Assembly: GCA_900184925.1 (NCBI GenBank) | Contig: FXYJ02000005.1 | Span: 186,001 to 250,000 of the forward strand | DNA from: Ruminococcaceae bacterium HV4-5-B5C | GTDB lineage: Bacteria; Bacillota; Clostridia; Oscillospirales; Acutalibacteraceae | Reading direction: 5' to 3' | Length of the DNA stretch: 64,000 nt | Part shown: one piece after another, positions 1 to 7,776 of the stretch | How positions within the stretch are numbered: position 1 is the first letter of the stretch | Layout: every line of letters starts with the position of its first letter | Made by a program: the position numbers and the translations under genes | Notes under the pieces: generated by a model | The model's input: only the letters and a program-made list of their open reading frames with translations | What the model was told of the DNA's origin: nothing | Databases searched by the model: none

Positions 1-1613
1 GTGACGCTCAGCCCCTCGCCGTAATATTTGAGCAGCCTTTTATGAATATTGATCATGCCGATGCCCTGCCTGTCGTCGCTGCCGGAAAGCAGGGAGGGAA
101 TTCTTGCAGGCTCGATCCCAACGCCGTCGTCGATGATTTCAAAGCGTACAAAGCAACCCTCCGTCTGGGCGCGCAGGCAGACGGTGCCGCCGTCTTTTTT
201 CGGCTGGACTCCGTGGCGCACGGCGTTTTCCACAAGGGGCTGAAGAACCAGCCTCGGCAGCTCCGTGTCCATGGGGGCGGCTACCTGCGCTGTGTAGCCG
301 ATTCTTCCGCCGAAACGCGCCGTTACAATCTTCATATAGGTGTCGACAGCTTCAAGCTCATGAGACAGCGTGTCCATCGGTGAGGAATTCCCGATGCGGT
401 AGCAGCTGATCAGGTATTCGCTCAAGCCGACAACAAGGTCCTTCGCAGTCTCGTCGTCTCTGGAGATCAGAGAGCAGATGGCACTCAGCGTGTTGTTGAT
501 GAAATGGGGGCTGATCTGTGCCTGCAGAAACGACAGTTCGTTTGTTTCGGCCCGCTCATTTGCCGTTTTCGCGAGCTGTTTGAGCTGATTCTGATATTCT
601 ACAAACAGGGTGATGTCCTTAATCTGCAGGATGTCGCCGACATGGATCCCGTTTCCGGAAGAAATGCCGGTGAGTTTCGCAGAATAATACCTGCTGTCGT
701 TCCCAGCCGAACGGAAGCGTATTTCCGGGTTTTCCGGAGAAAGACCCCGGAATTCCTCATGGCATGCAATAAAGGAACGGAGCGTGCTTTCATCCGTCAA
801 CTGCTTCATGTCGGGGTACTGCCGCAGAAAAGTTCCGTTGACGTCCGTGACGGTTCCGTCGCTGCTTACCAGCGCGATGCCGTCGTCGGAAAGCCGGTAG
901 ACGGTTTCGGTCTCGATCGGTACCGTGCTGAAGAGATGGTAGCGGAACAGTCCGAACAGGTAGATCAGAGCCGTGATGATCATCAGAAACGAATAGTAAT
1001 CAATTCTCAGAAATGTGGAATTGGTGATGTTGAAATAGGTGCTGCCCCACGGGAGGACCGAAGCGATAATCAAAAGCAGGTAGCTTCCCCGGTACAGTTT
1101 GGCCGCACGGAGATATCCGCGTACGTACAGTGTGATGCATGCGGCTCCGATCACTGTGATTGCGGCGAGAATGACCAAAAACCCCGGTCCCTTATCGGAA
1201 ACAAGGACAGGAAAGTAGCCGTTGCTGACGAAATAATATTTCCGGATGTAGAGATGGAACGTGTCGTTCGTAAAGAAGACGAAGTAGTAGAATGCAGGGA
1301 AAACGAGAAGAAGATTGCGAATCAGGCGTTTATGCCGCGTTACCCGGGTATAATCAAGACACATCATCAGCCACAGGTAGGGGTGAAACGGCAGAAAGAG
1401 ATGGTCGGCGCCGTACCAGAAAAGCGCTGCTTCCATCGTGCCGGAGTTGAGTTCGCCGATGTAGGTGGCGTTCACAAGCATGATTGCAACGGTGAGAAAG
1501 ATAAAATATTGCGCACCGGGGAGAGCTTTCCATTTCCGGGCGTAGGCAATAAGAAAAAAGCCAAAGACGATGGAGGCGGCAAGAAGAACCGTCACACAGA
1601 TGCGCATTTGCAA
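1..1613 (-). CDS. Sensor histidine kinase, 7TM N-terminus, LytS/YesM type (3' end cut by window)
   Basis: This is a membrane sensor kinase of the His_kinase/HATPase type, which would phosphorylate a LytTR- or AraC-type response regulator. It was read directly from the minus strand. Residues 1-225 hold about seven hydrophobic segments resembling the histidine-kinase N-terminal 7TM region. Residues 235-335 look like a PAS domain. The H box AQISPHF has its histidine near residue 370, the N box LVENAVRHG is near 461-469, and the G boxes DDGVGI and GIGMINI are near 495 and 517. The TTG at 1613 lies 9 nt after GGAGGG; an in-frame ATG at 1607 is the alternative start. At least 537 codons are present and the C-terminus lies outside the window. 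The signal sensed is unknown. Confidence 0.85.
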   Translation of the reverse strand, partial: MQMRICVTVLLAASIVFGFFLIAYARKWKALPGAQYFIFLTVAIMLVNATYIGELNSGTMEAALFWYGADHLFLPFHPYLWLMMCLDYTRVTRHKRLIRNLLLVFPAFYYFVFFTNDTFHLYIRKYYFVSNGYFPVLVSDKGPGFLVILAAITVIGAACITLYVRGYLRAAKLYRGSYLLLIIASVLPWGSTYFNITNSTFLRIDYYSFLMIITALIYLFGLFRYHLFSTVPIETETVYRLSDDGIALVSSDGTVTDVNGTFLRQYPDMKQLTDESTLRSFIACHEEFRGLSPENPEIRFRSAGNDSRYYSAKLTGISSGNGIHVGDILQIKDITLFVEYQNQLKQLAKTANERAETNELSFLQAQISPHFINNTLSAICSLISRDDETAKDLVVGLSEYLISCYRIGNSSPMDTLSHELEAVDTYMKIVTARFGGRIGYTAQVAAPMDTELPRLVLQPLVENAVRHGVQPKKDGGTVCLRAQTEGCFVRFEIIDDGVGIEPARIPSLLSGSDDRQGIGMINIHKRLLKYYGEGLSV

Positions 1614-1978
1614 CGCCGCGTTCCCTCCGTTTCCTGATTGCGGAATCTAAAGAAAGGTTTTCAAGCCTTGAATTTTCCGCATTGATATTACAAAATCTTC
1701 CGAGTCAAATATAGCATAAAAAAACGGAAAATGACAGGAGCGGAGTAAAATAATTCATGCGGTCCGGCGGAAAGAGGCGGCGTGCGGGCGAATCACAGGG
1801 TTCCATGCTCTGTGCTCTGTTCGCAGCCATTTCGTATCTCTCTGCCGGGGAGCATCCTGCTGCGCATCAGCGCAAGAGAGCTGGTCAGCGAATAAACGCA
1901 GGGAGATGCGTCAAAAAGAACCCGCCTTTCGCTTCATGCGTCGGGCGGGTTCTTTGGTATCCGGGGCAGCGGCTTTTC
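1614..1978. other. Intergenic region between two minus-strand genes
   Basis: This is a gap of about 365 bp. It holds the terminator of the WYL gene (1915-1955) and, on the minus strand, AT-rich DNA around 1690-1730 with a TATATT-like hexamer that could be the -10 of the sensor kinase. No coding frame with a ribosome binding site was seen. The long plus-strand frames across this stretch are shadows. Confidence 0.5.
1915..1955 (-). terminator. Rho-independent terminator of the WYL regulator gene
   Basis: A 12-bp perfect stem (AAAGAACCCGCC at 1915-1926 pairing with 1944-1955) with a 17-nt loop lies 23 bp after the stop codon of the WYL gene. Read on the minus strand it ends in a TTCTTTTTG tail. 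Confidence 0.85.
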
Positions 1979-2968
1979 TCATCCGGCGGTTTGCGCCAGA
2001 CATTGCTCTGCTTTCTGCCGGAGCTGTTCCTTCAGTGCTTCCGGCCCAAGGACCTTTACGTCCCCGCCAAATTTGAAGATCCAGCCGAGCAGAGCCGGGC
2101 TTACAAATGCACGGAAGCGAACGGCGAAGCTGTCGCCGTCTGCTTTTTGGATGTCCGCGTCGTTCCCAAAGCGGTCCAGTACAACGCCAATCAGGGAATT
2201 GCTGAACTGAAGACGGATTTCTTGTTCGTCGCCGCCGAACATGCCGAAAAGTTTTCTCATATAGCAGGTGAGGTCGAACGCTTTTCCGTCCGGCAGTTCA
2301 TGCCGCGGCAGTTCGAGAACCGAAGTGTTTTCCATCTTGTCCACCCGGAAGTGGGAGAGACTGCCGTACCGCTCATAATAAGCGATCATGTAATAATTAT
2401 CACTGTCCCACGAAAGGGCATAGGGGGAGGCGGTATAGGCTTCTCCGTTGCGGCGGAATTCCTTTTTTCGGTCCGCTGTATAATCAAAGTATCGGAACGA
2501 AATCTGCCGGTTTTGCGCGATGGCCTGATGGATTGCGTCCACGCTGTAGTAGATCCGTTCGTTCGCGGTTTTCACCCGGCCGTCCACATAGACCTGTCGC
2601 TGGAGCTGTACGGCCTGATACCGGCTGGTCAGAAGCTCGATTTTTCGGATCAGCTGTTCCGACTTCTTTTCAGTAATAAACTTTGAAGAAGCCACCGCAT
2701 CGGCAAGCAGCTTCAGTTCCGGGAGCTCGAATGTGCGGCTTGCGACGAAGTAACCGGGCCCGTCCGATTTTCGCAGTGCGATGTCGAGGCCGAATTTCCG
2801 GAGAACTTCGATGTCGTCGTAGATACTTTTGCGTTCAGCCCGGATGCCGTACCGCGCAAGCTCTTCAATTATTTTCGGAGCCGGCAGGGCGTGCTCCTCG
2901 TCGGTTCTTTCGAGCAGCAGCTTCATCAGGTACAGGAGCTTCAGCTTTTGGTTTTCTGTTTTCGGCAT
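1979..2968 (-). CDS. WYL-domain helix-turn-helix transcriptional regulator
   Basis: This is a DeoR/YafY-type regulator of 329 aa. The N-terminal winged-helix region (about residues 1-75) includes the motif RKSIYDDIEVLRKFG. The WYL domain (about 120-210) is recognised by SPYALSWDSDNYYMIAY, where the usual W-Y-L core is slightly varied. A C-terminal WCX extension follows. WYL domains are thought to bind nucleic acids or small ligands, but the target here is unknown. The ATG at 2968 was chosen because MPKTENQKLKLLYL is the typical family start and a GAGAGG sequence precedes it; the frame is open for 20 more codons upstream. A terminator follows, so it is probably transcribed alone. Confidence 0.85.
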   Translation of the reverse strand: MPKTENQKLKLLYLMKLLLERTDEEHALPAPKIIEELARYGIRAERKSIYDDIEVLRKFGLDIALRKSDGPGYFVASRTFELPELKLLADAVASSKFITEKKSEQLIRKIELLTSRYQAVQLQRQVYVDGRVKTANERIYYSVDAIHQAIAQNRQISFRYFDYTADRKKEFRRNGEAYTASPYALSWDSDNYYMIAYYERYGSLSHFRVDKMENTSVLELPRHELPDGKAFDLTCYMRKLFGMFGGDEQEIRLQFSNSLIGVVLDRFGNDADIQKADGDSFAVRFRAFVSPALLGWIFKFGGDVKVLGPEALKEQLRQKAEQCLAQTAG

Positions 2969-3045
2969 GCGCCCACATCCTCTCCCGGATATTATAGCAC
3001 ACAGCGTGTCCCATAAAACGGACAACATTGGTACGAAAGAAAAGA

Positions 3046-3099
3046 GGGCACGGCGGGGAACGCAGACAAATCTGCCGTTCCCGCTTTTTGCCGTGTCCC
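3046..3099 (-). terminator. Long hairpin terminator of the small gene at 3113-3277
   Basis: This is an extended imperfect inverted repeat: GGGCACGGC at the left pairs with GCCGTGTCCC at the right, and the inner arms GGGAACG/CGTTCCC and GCAGA/TCTGC enclose a TTTG loop. On the minus strand it is followed by TCTTTTCTTT. Confidence 0.7.
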
Positions 3100-3112
3100 G
3101 GAGTTGGGATTC

Positions 3113-3277
3113 CTACAGGTCGTCCGCGTCCTGTTCGGGCTTTTCGTTTCTGTTCCGGGGGTGACCGGTGTAACTCCCGGAGGGATCCGCTTTTAAAGTT
3201 TCTTCGGAAACAAACGATTTTGCTGCGGATTCAGATGCCTTTTGCGCCTGTGAGTTTTCACGATGCTTTTTCTCCAT
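3113..3277 (-). CDS. Small conserved clostridial protein of unknown function (54 aa)
   Basis: This is a short, very hydrophilic protein starting at MEKKHRENS and ending in NEKPEQDADDL. The SYTG...EKP.QDADDL ending resembles small clostridial proteins I remember only as conserved hypotheticals. A good ribosome binding site (GAGGTG, 6 nt before the ATG at 3277) supports this start over a longer frame reaching 3400. It has no membrane segment or cysteine. It has its own terminator and is divergent from the efflux operon. Confidence 0.6.
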   Translation of the reverse strand: MEKKHRENSQAQKASESAAKSFVSEETLKADPSGSYTGHPRNRNEKPEQDADDL

Positions 3278-3549
3278 GCATTTCACCTCGCTTTTATTAT
3301 GCCTGTTTTTCAGGCGCACAGCAGAGAACGGAGAAAAATTAATGTTGCCGGGCGGAATCAAACTGCTGCGATTACCGGGCGGTTTGTCTGAAACCGGCAA
3401 AAGTTTGGGCTGAAAGAGAAGGGAGACCTGATTCCCTCATTTTTTTCTAACTTGCCTTCAAAATTTCCTTCACACTTTTTCACTATGCTTGAACAACAGC
3501 AGACAACAGCTTCGGCCGTTCCGTATTACAGGCATGGAGGGCGCTTAAC

Positions 3550-5376
3550 ATGACAAAAAAAAGTAAGAAAAAATGGGCGATCGGAATTTCGGCGGTCCTT
3601 GTAGTGGCAGTCGTGGGTTCGGTCGTCGGCATCCAAATCTCCGCAAAACAGAAATCAGCTTCCGCGACGACGTTCCGAAAAACTGCCGCGCAGACGGGGA
3701 GCATCAGCACGTCGGTAGCGGGGAGCGGTTCCGTTTCAGCATCTACTCAGATTACGCTGACGGCGGCAAACGCCGGAACCGTAGACAGCGTGTCCGTAAA
3801 ACAGGGAGACACCGTGACGGCCGGCCAGACGATTGCCCATATCAGCGGTACTTCGTCGGGCCAGACGGTAGAACAGAAGCAAAACCAGCTCACGAGCGCC
3901 CAGAATGACCTCGCTCAGGCCGAGGCTCAGGCGGATGCACTTGCGATTAAGGCGCCGGTTGCCGGAAAGGTCAAGTCTGTTACCGCGTCTTCCGGCGACA
4001 GCCTGTCAACGATCAAACCGCTGGGCGATCTTGCTGAGATTTCCACATCCCGTTCCATGACGGTCTCGTTCAGCCCGTCGGAGAGCGTAAGAAGCGGGCA
4101 GGCCGTTACGGTTTCTGTTTCCGGAAAAACGTATGCTGGAACAATTGGTTCCGCTTCCTCCGGCGGACAGAACGGGCAGGGGGGCGGTCAGAGCAGTTCC
4201 GTTGCGGCCGTTATCGGTTCGGATGACCCCACAGTCGGAGATACGGCTGTTGTGTATCTGAACGGCTCAGAAATCGGTACCGGGAAGATTCAGCTCGTCA
4301 GTTCGGTTCCAATCTCCAATTCGGGAAACGGAACCGTTTCGAAGGTCTATGTTTCCGAGAACCAGATGGTAAGCAAAAATCAGAGCCTGTTTCTGCTCGG
4401 AAACGATTCCGTGCAGCAGCAGATCACGGCAAAGCAGAATGCGGTGAACTCCGCTCAGGAAGACCTCGACAGCGCGCAGGCCAATGCGGCGAAGGACACG
4501 GTTACAAGCCCGATCAGCGGCGTGGTGGCAGAGCTCGACGTCAAAGTGGGTGACAGCGTTTCGGGTGGGGGCAGCGTCGCGGTTATCCTGAACCAGGATG
4601 CCATGCAGACAGTTGTTTCCGTTGACGAACTGGATATTTCGAAGGTTGCGGTAGGGCAGAAAGCGACCGTAAGCCTCGACGCCATCCCCGGCAAGACCTT
4701 TACGGGGTCGGTGCTGACGGTCGACCCGATCGGTACCGCTTCCAACGGTGTGGCGACCTACAGCGTCACCGTGTCCATTGACAGTCCGACGGACGTCAAA
4801 GTTGGCATGACCACCAATGTTGAAATCGTCACGCAGAGCAGGGACAACGTTCTGGTCGTTCCGGCCGGGGCAATTCTGATGAAAAACGGGACGAAGGGAT
4901 ATGTCCTTTCAGCCGACAGCCTGTTCGATTCCAACGGAAAGAGCGTTCAGCTCAGCAATATCAACACGATGGATCTTATCAGTAAATACGGAAAAGAAGT
5001 AACCATCGGTATGGCCACCGCGGACCAGGATGAGATCGTGAGCGGCGTCAGCGAGGGCGACGAGCTGGCAATTCCCGTGACGATCAATCAGGAAGCGCTG
5101 AAAAGCCTGAGCAATCAGGGAACTTCCACCAACAATACGTTCGGCTTCGGCGGCATGAGCGGCAGAAGCGGCGGATACGGCGGTATGACCGGCATGACCG
5201 GCAGGAGCGGCGGTACAAGAAAAACCGGCGGTTCCGGGAATACCGTGGCGGGAAACGGCGCCGCGAACGGAACGACGGGCGGCAATGCGGCGGGCAATAC
5301 GAACGGAACCGGAACGGGAGATGGCGCGGCCGCGCAGGGCGGAGCCGGAAAGAACTGGCAGGGCGGCACAAACTGA
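3550..5376 (+). CDS. HlyD/MacA-type periplasmic adaptor of an ABC efflux system
   Basis: This is a membrane-fusion (adaptor) protein of 608 aa. It has an N-terminal membrane anchor (about residues 8-28), a lipoyl-like domain (APVAGKVKSV and later SPISGVVAELDVKVGD), a coiled-coil hairpin region rich in Q/A/N, beta-barrel segments (MTVSFSPSESV, QKATVSLDAIPGKTFTG) and a C-terminal tail of about 85 residues made almost only of G, N, T, S and A. The lipoyl and coiled-coil blocks occur twice (around 80-130 and 245-330), which makes it longer than usual MacA. It precedes the ATPase by 30 bp and the permease overlaps that, so the three form one operon. Such systems in Gram-positives export peptides or antibiotics; the substrate here is unknown. 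Confidence 0.88.
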   Translation: MTKKSKKKWAIGISAVLVVAVVGSVVGIQISAKQKSASATTFRKTAAQTGSISTSVAGSGSVSASTQITLTAANAGTVDSVSVKQGDTVTAGQTIAHISGTSSGQTVEQKQNQLTSAQNDLAQAEAQADALAIKAPVAGKVKSVTASSGDSLSTIKPLGDLAEISTSRSMTVSFSPSESVRSGQAVTVSVSGKTYAGTIGSASSGGQNGQGGGQSSSVAAVIGSDDPTVGDTAVVYLNGSEIGTGKIQLVSSVPISNSGNGTVSKVYVSENQMVSKNQSLFLLGNDSVQQQITAKQNAVNSAQEDLDSAQANAAKDTVTSPISGVVAELDVKVGDSVSGGGSVAVILNQDAMQTVVSVDELDISKVAVGQKATVSLDAIPGKTFTGSVLTVDPIGTASNGVATYSVTVSIDSPTDVKVGMTTNVEIVTQSRDNVLVVPAGAILMKNGTKGYVLSADSLFDSNGKSVQLSNINTMDLISKYGKEVTIGMATADQDEIVSGVSEGDELAIPVTINQEALKSLSNQGTSTNNTFGFGGMSGRSGGYGGMTGMTGRSGGTRKTGGSGNTVAGNGAANGTTGGNAAGNTNGTGTGDGAAAQGGAGKNWQGGTN

Positions 5377-5406
5377 CTCTGCGAAAAACGGAAGGAGGCG
5401 GCTCGG

Positions 5407-6096
5407 GTGCCGCTCATAGAAATTTCGCACTTGTATAAGACCTATACGGTCGGCAGTAACCGGATCGATGCGCTGAACGATGTCTCTCTGAAGATTGGAG
5501 AGAACGAGATGGTTGCCGTTATCGGGCCTTCCGGCTCCGGAAAATCGACCCTGATGAATATCATCGGGTGCCTGGATACCGCGTCTGCAGGTTCCTACAG
5601 ACTGAAGGGACAGGAGATCGGCGAATATGACGACAACGCCCTTTCAGAGATCCGCAACCGGACCATCGGCTTCGTTTTCCAGAAGTTCAACCTCCTGAGC
5701 AAGCTGAGTGCTCTCGAAAACGTGGAGCTTCCGCTCATTTATCAGGGTGTCGGGGGAAAAGAACGGACCGAGCGGGCGCAGGAAGCATTGCGTATGGTGG
5801 AACTTCAGGACCGTATGGACCATACCCCGTTTGAACTTTCGGGTGGGCAGCAGCAGCGGGTTGCCATCGCACGGGCCATCGTAACAAACCCGCCCCTGCT
5901 TCTGGCGGACGAACCGACCGGAAACCTCGACAGCCGAACCGGTACCGAGGTGCTGAAGATTCTTCACAGGCTCAACGATGAAGGGCGTACCATTGTCCTC
6001 ATTACCCATGATTCCGGCGTGGCGGCTCAGGCGCAGAGAATGATCCATATCAACGACGGCAAAATCATATCGGACAGAAAGGGCGGAGCAGAATGA
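5407..6096 (+). CDS. ABC transporter ATP-binding protein, MacB/LolD type
   Basis: This 229-aa ATPase has Walker [10 protein letters not shown] (about residues 40-48), the Q-loop FQKFN (about 91-95), the signature LSGGQQQR (about 144-151), Walker B LLLADE (about 164-169) and the H-loop ITHD. It starts at GTG 5407, with GGAGG 8 nt upstream. Its end overlaps the permease start by 4 bp (ATGA), indicating translational coupling. It belongs to the MacB/LolD/FtsE group that works with FtsX-fold permeases by mechanotransmission rather than direct membrane passage (family knowledge). Confidence 0.95.
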   Translation: MPLIEISHLYKTYTVGSNRIDALNDVSLKIGENEMVAVIGPSGSGKSTLMNIIGCLDTASAGSYRLKGQEIGEYDDNALSEIRNRTIGFVFQKFNLLSKLSALENVELPLIYQGVGGKERTERAQEALRMVELQDRMDHTPFELSGGQQQRVAIARAIVTNPPLLLADEPTGNLDSRTGTEVLKILHRLNDEGRTIVLITHDSGVAAQAQRMIHINDGKIISDRKGGAE

Positions 6097-7280
6097 AATT
6101 CACGCAGGCGCTCAGGATGGCGATGAAATCGCTCCGTTCGAACAAGATGCGCTCATTCCTTACGGTTTTGGGAATCGTTATCGGCATTTCCTCCGTCATT
6201 ATCCTCATCGGTATCGGCGACGGCTCCAAACAGGCAATTACCAGTTCCATCGAGGGCATGGGAACCAATTTGCTGACGGTTTCGCTGACGGGAAACAGTG
6301 CCCAGTCCCTGACCGATGCCGAGCTGAAAACGGTCGGGTCGCTTGACGCTGTTGCCAGCGCGGTACCTGACCTGACCGGAACTGCAACGGCAAAAGCGGG
6401 GTCGGAGAGCTATACGACGTCGGTGGAAGGAACACTGCCGGGGTATGAAAGCGTGCGCAGCGTCGGCGCCGCCATCGGCCGGTTTATAACGCAGGACGAC
6501 GATACAAACCGCTACAGGGTCGCGGATGTGGGGGTTGAAGTTCTTCAGAACCTTTACCCCGACATGGACGTTTCGCAGTATCAAACCCTGATTGGCCAGA
6601 AACTTGAACTGAACGGAACCAATTTTGAAATCGTGGGGATTCTGGAAAGCAAGGGAACTTCCGCCGCAGGTTCCAGCGACAACCGTGTGATCGTTCCGCT
6701 TTCGACGGCGGAGCGCTTCCTGAAAAACAAGAGTGTGAAAACCTACTACGTTGAAGCGAAGACTTCGGACGGGATCGACACTGCGTCGGCAGAGCTGACC
6801 GAGTTCTTTCTTCAGAAATACAACAACGACTCTTCACAGTTTCGAATTCTGACGCAGAGCCAGCTCCTTCAGACGAGCAGCTCGGCCGTCGGCACCCTGA
6901 CCATGATGCTCGCGGGCATTGCCGCCATTTCACTTCTGGTCGGGGGAATCGGAATCATGAATATCATGCTGGTTTCCGTAATTGAACGCACGAGGGAAAT
7001 CGGTATCCGAAAGGCAATCGGCGCAAAGAGGAAAGACATCATGACACAGTTTCTGATTGAGGCCATTTTTATCAGCTGCGTCGGGGGCCTCGTCGGCATC
7101 AGTCTCGGCTTGCTAGCGGGGGTTCTGATTCCGGTTTTCACGGGCTTGCCGATGACGGTCTCGGTTCCCGTCATGATGATGGCGTTTGGTTTTTCAGCGG
7201 CCGTCGGAATCCTCTTCGGGTTCTATCCTGCAGCAAAAGCATCTAAGCTCAAGCCGATTGATGCGCTTAGCTTTGAATAA
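6093..7280 (+). CDS. ABC transporter permease, MacB/FtsX fold
   Basis: This is a permease of 395 aa. It has TM1 at about residues 17-38 (FLTVLGIVIGISSVIILIGIG), an extracytoplasmic MacB-type domain at about 45-265, and three C-terminal TM segments, with the family motif VIERTREIGIRKAIGAKRKDI between the second and third helices. Together with the adaptor and ATPase it forms a tripartite-like exporter. A 60-bp palindrome lies 60 bp downstream and may terminate the operon. Confidence 0.93.
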   Translation: MKFTQALRMAMKSLRSNKMRSFLTVLGIVIGISSVIILIGIGDGSKQAITSSIEGMGTNLLTVSLTGNSAQSLTDAELKTVGSLDAVASAVPDLTGTATAKAGSESYTTSVEGTLPGYESVRSVGAAIGRFITQDDDTNRYRVADVGVEVLQNLYPDMDVSQYQTLIGQKLELNGTNFEIVGILESKGTSAAGSSDNRVIVPLSTAERFLKNKSVKTYYVEAKTSDGIDTASAELTEFFLQKYNNDSSQFRILTQSQLLQTSSSAVGTLTMMLAGIAAISLLVGGIGIMNIMLVSVIERTREIGIRKAIGAKRKDIMTQFLIEAIFISCVGGLVGISLGLLAGVLIPVFTGLPMTVSVPVMMMAFGFSAAVGILFGFYPAAKASKLKPIDALSFE

Positions 7281-7341
7281 ACGTGCCGGACTACTGCAGG
7301 AATAAAATTTAAACAACAAATTGCACAAAAAACAATTCTTT

Positions 7342-7401
7342 GCACAAAATATGCAGCTAAAACTAGCGCTAAATCGCTTAGCTTTAGCACATATTTTGTG
7401 C
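7342..7401. repeat. 60-bp near-perfect palindrome
   Basis: The outer arms GCACAAAATATG (7342-7353) and CATATTTTGTGC (7390-7401) match over 12 bp. Inner arms GCTAAA/TTTAGC and AGCG/CGCT extend the hairpin toward a small loop. It lies downstream of the ABC operon and upstream of the polysaccharide promoter. It may act as a terminator or an mRNA-stabilising hairpin. Confidence 0.75.
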
Positions 7402-7496
7402 ATTATTTTCTGTTCCGAAGAGTGCCAGGACCATTCGAACCGCGATAAATATAGAAGAAAAAGGAGAAAAAGGGCGGGACGGCTCACTGGAATATA

Positions 7497-7540
7497 TGGG
7501 AAATTAATGTCTTGCTAATTATTTCCCACCATGCTATATT
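7497..7540 (+). promoter_or_regulatory. Promoter of the exopolysaccharide operon with an overlapping inverted repeat
   Basis: The -35 is TTGCTA (7512-7517) and the -10 is TATATT (7535-7540), with a 17-bp spacer. The arms TGGGAAAT (7497-7504) and ATTTCCCA (7521-7528) flank the -35, so a dimeric regulator bound there would cover the promoter. The operator role is inferred. Confidence 0.6.
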
Positions 7541-7591
7541 TATCCGAGAAACCGTCCGGGCAGGAGAATCAGGAAAATGCGCGGCCGGAAA

Positions 7592-7623
7592 AAAAGACCT
7601 TTCGTTTCTGCGAAAGGCCTTTT
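7592..7623 (+). terminator. Terminator-like hairpin in the operon leader (possible attenuator)
   Basis: The stem is CCTTTCG (7598-7604)/CGAAAGG (7611-7617), extended by an A-rich 5' flank pairing with CTTTT. It lies about 50 nt after the predicted transcription start and about 150 nt before the first gene. It would terminate or attenuate transcripts before manC-like. Confidence 0.5.
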
Positions 7624-7776
7624 GACATCTTCGGATGTAAGTCATGAAAAAACAAATGGCGAAGATTTCTTTCTTCCGTGCGGGGGAATAAGATTGCCCG
7701 GAGCGATAACCATATATAACAGAGCCGGTTTGGCTGACCGACGTCCGGTATCCTATTTGTTAACGGGGATTTTTTG

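Larger units (their letters stand above)
7281..7776. other. Long intergenic region (496 bp) with palindrome, promoter and leader hairpin
   Basis: No gene is supported here. The region is AT-rich compared with its neighbours. In order it contains a 60-bp palindrome (7342-7401), a promoter overlapped by an inverted repeat (7497-7540), a terminator-like hairpin in the leader (7592-7623), and about 150 nt of further leader before the polysaccharide operon. I looked for c-di-GMP-I riboswitch cores (GGCAAACC and ACGCAAAGCC elements) and did not find them. Confidence 0.6.

Noticed and set aside
504..1637. Long plus-strand open frame (377 codons)
   Set aside because: It is antisense to the sensor kinase, which carries all kinase motifs. 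The plus-strand product has no recognisable domain.
7643..7690. 15-codon frame in the leader (MKKQMAKISFFRAGE)
   Set aside because: Poor ribosome binding site and no regulatory codon run; may be by chance, though a leader peptide cannot be fully excluded.
7541..7776. c-di-GMP riboswitch before the polysaccharide operon
   Set aside because: Expected because of the MshEN synthase, but the conserved core elements were not found by eye.
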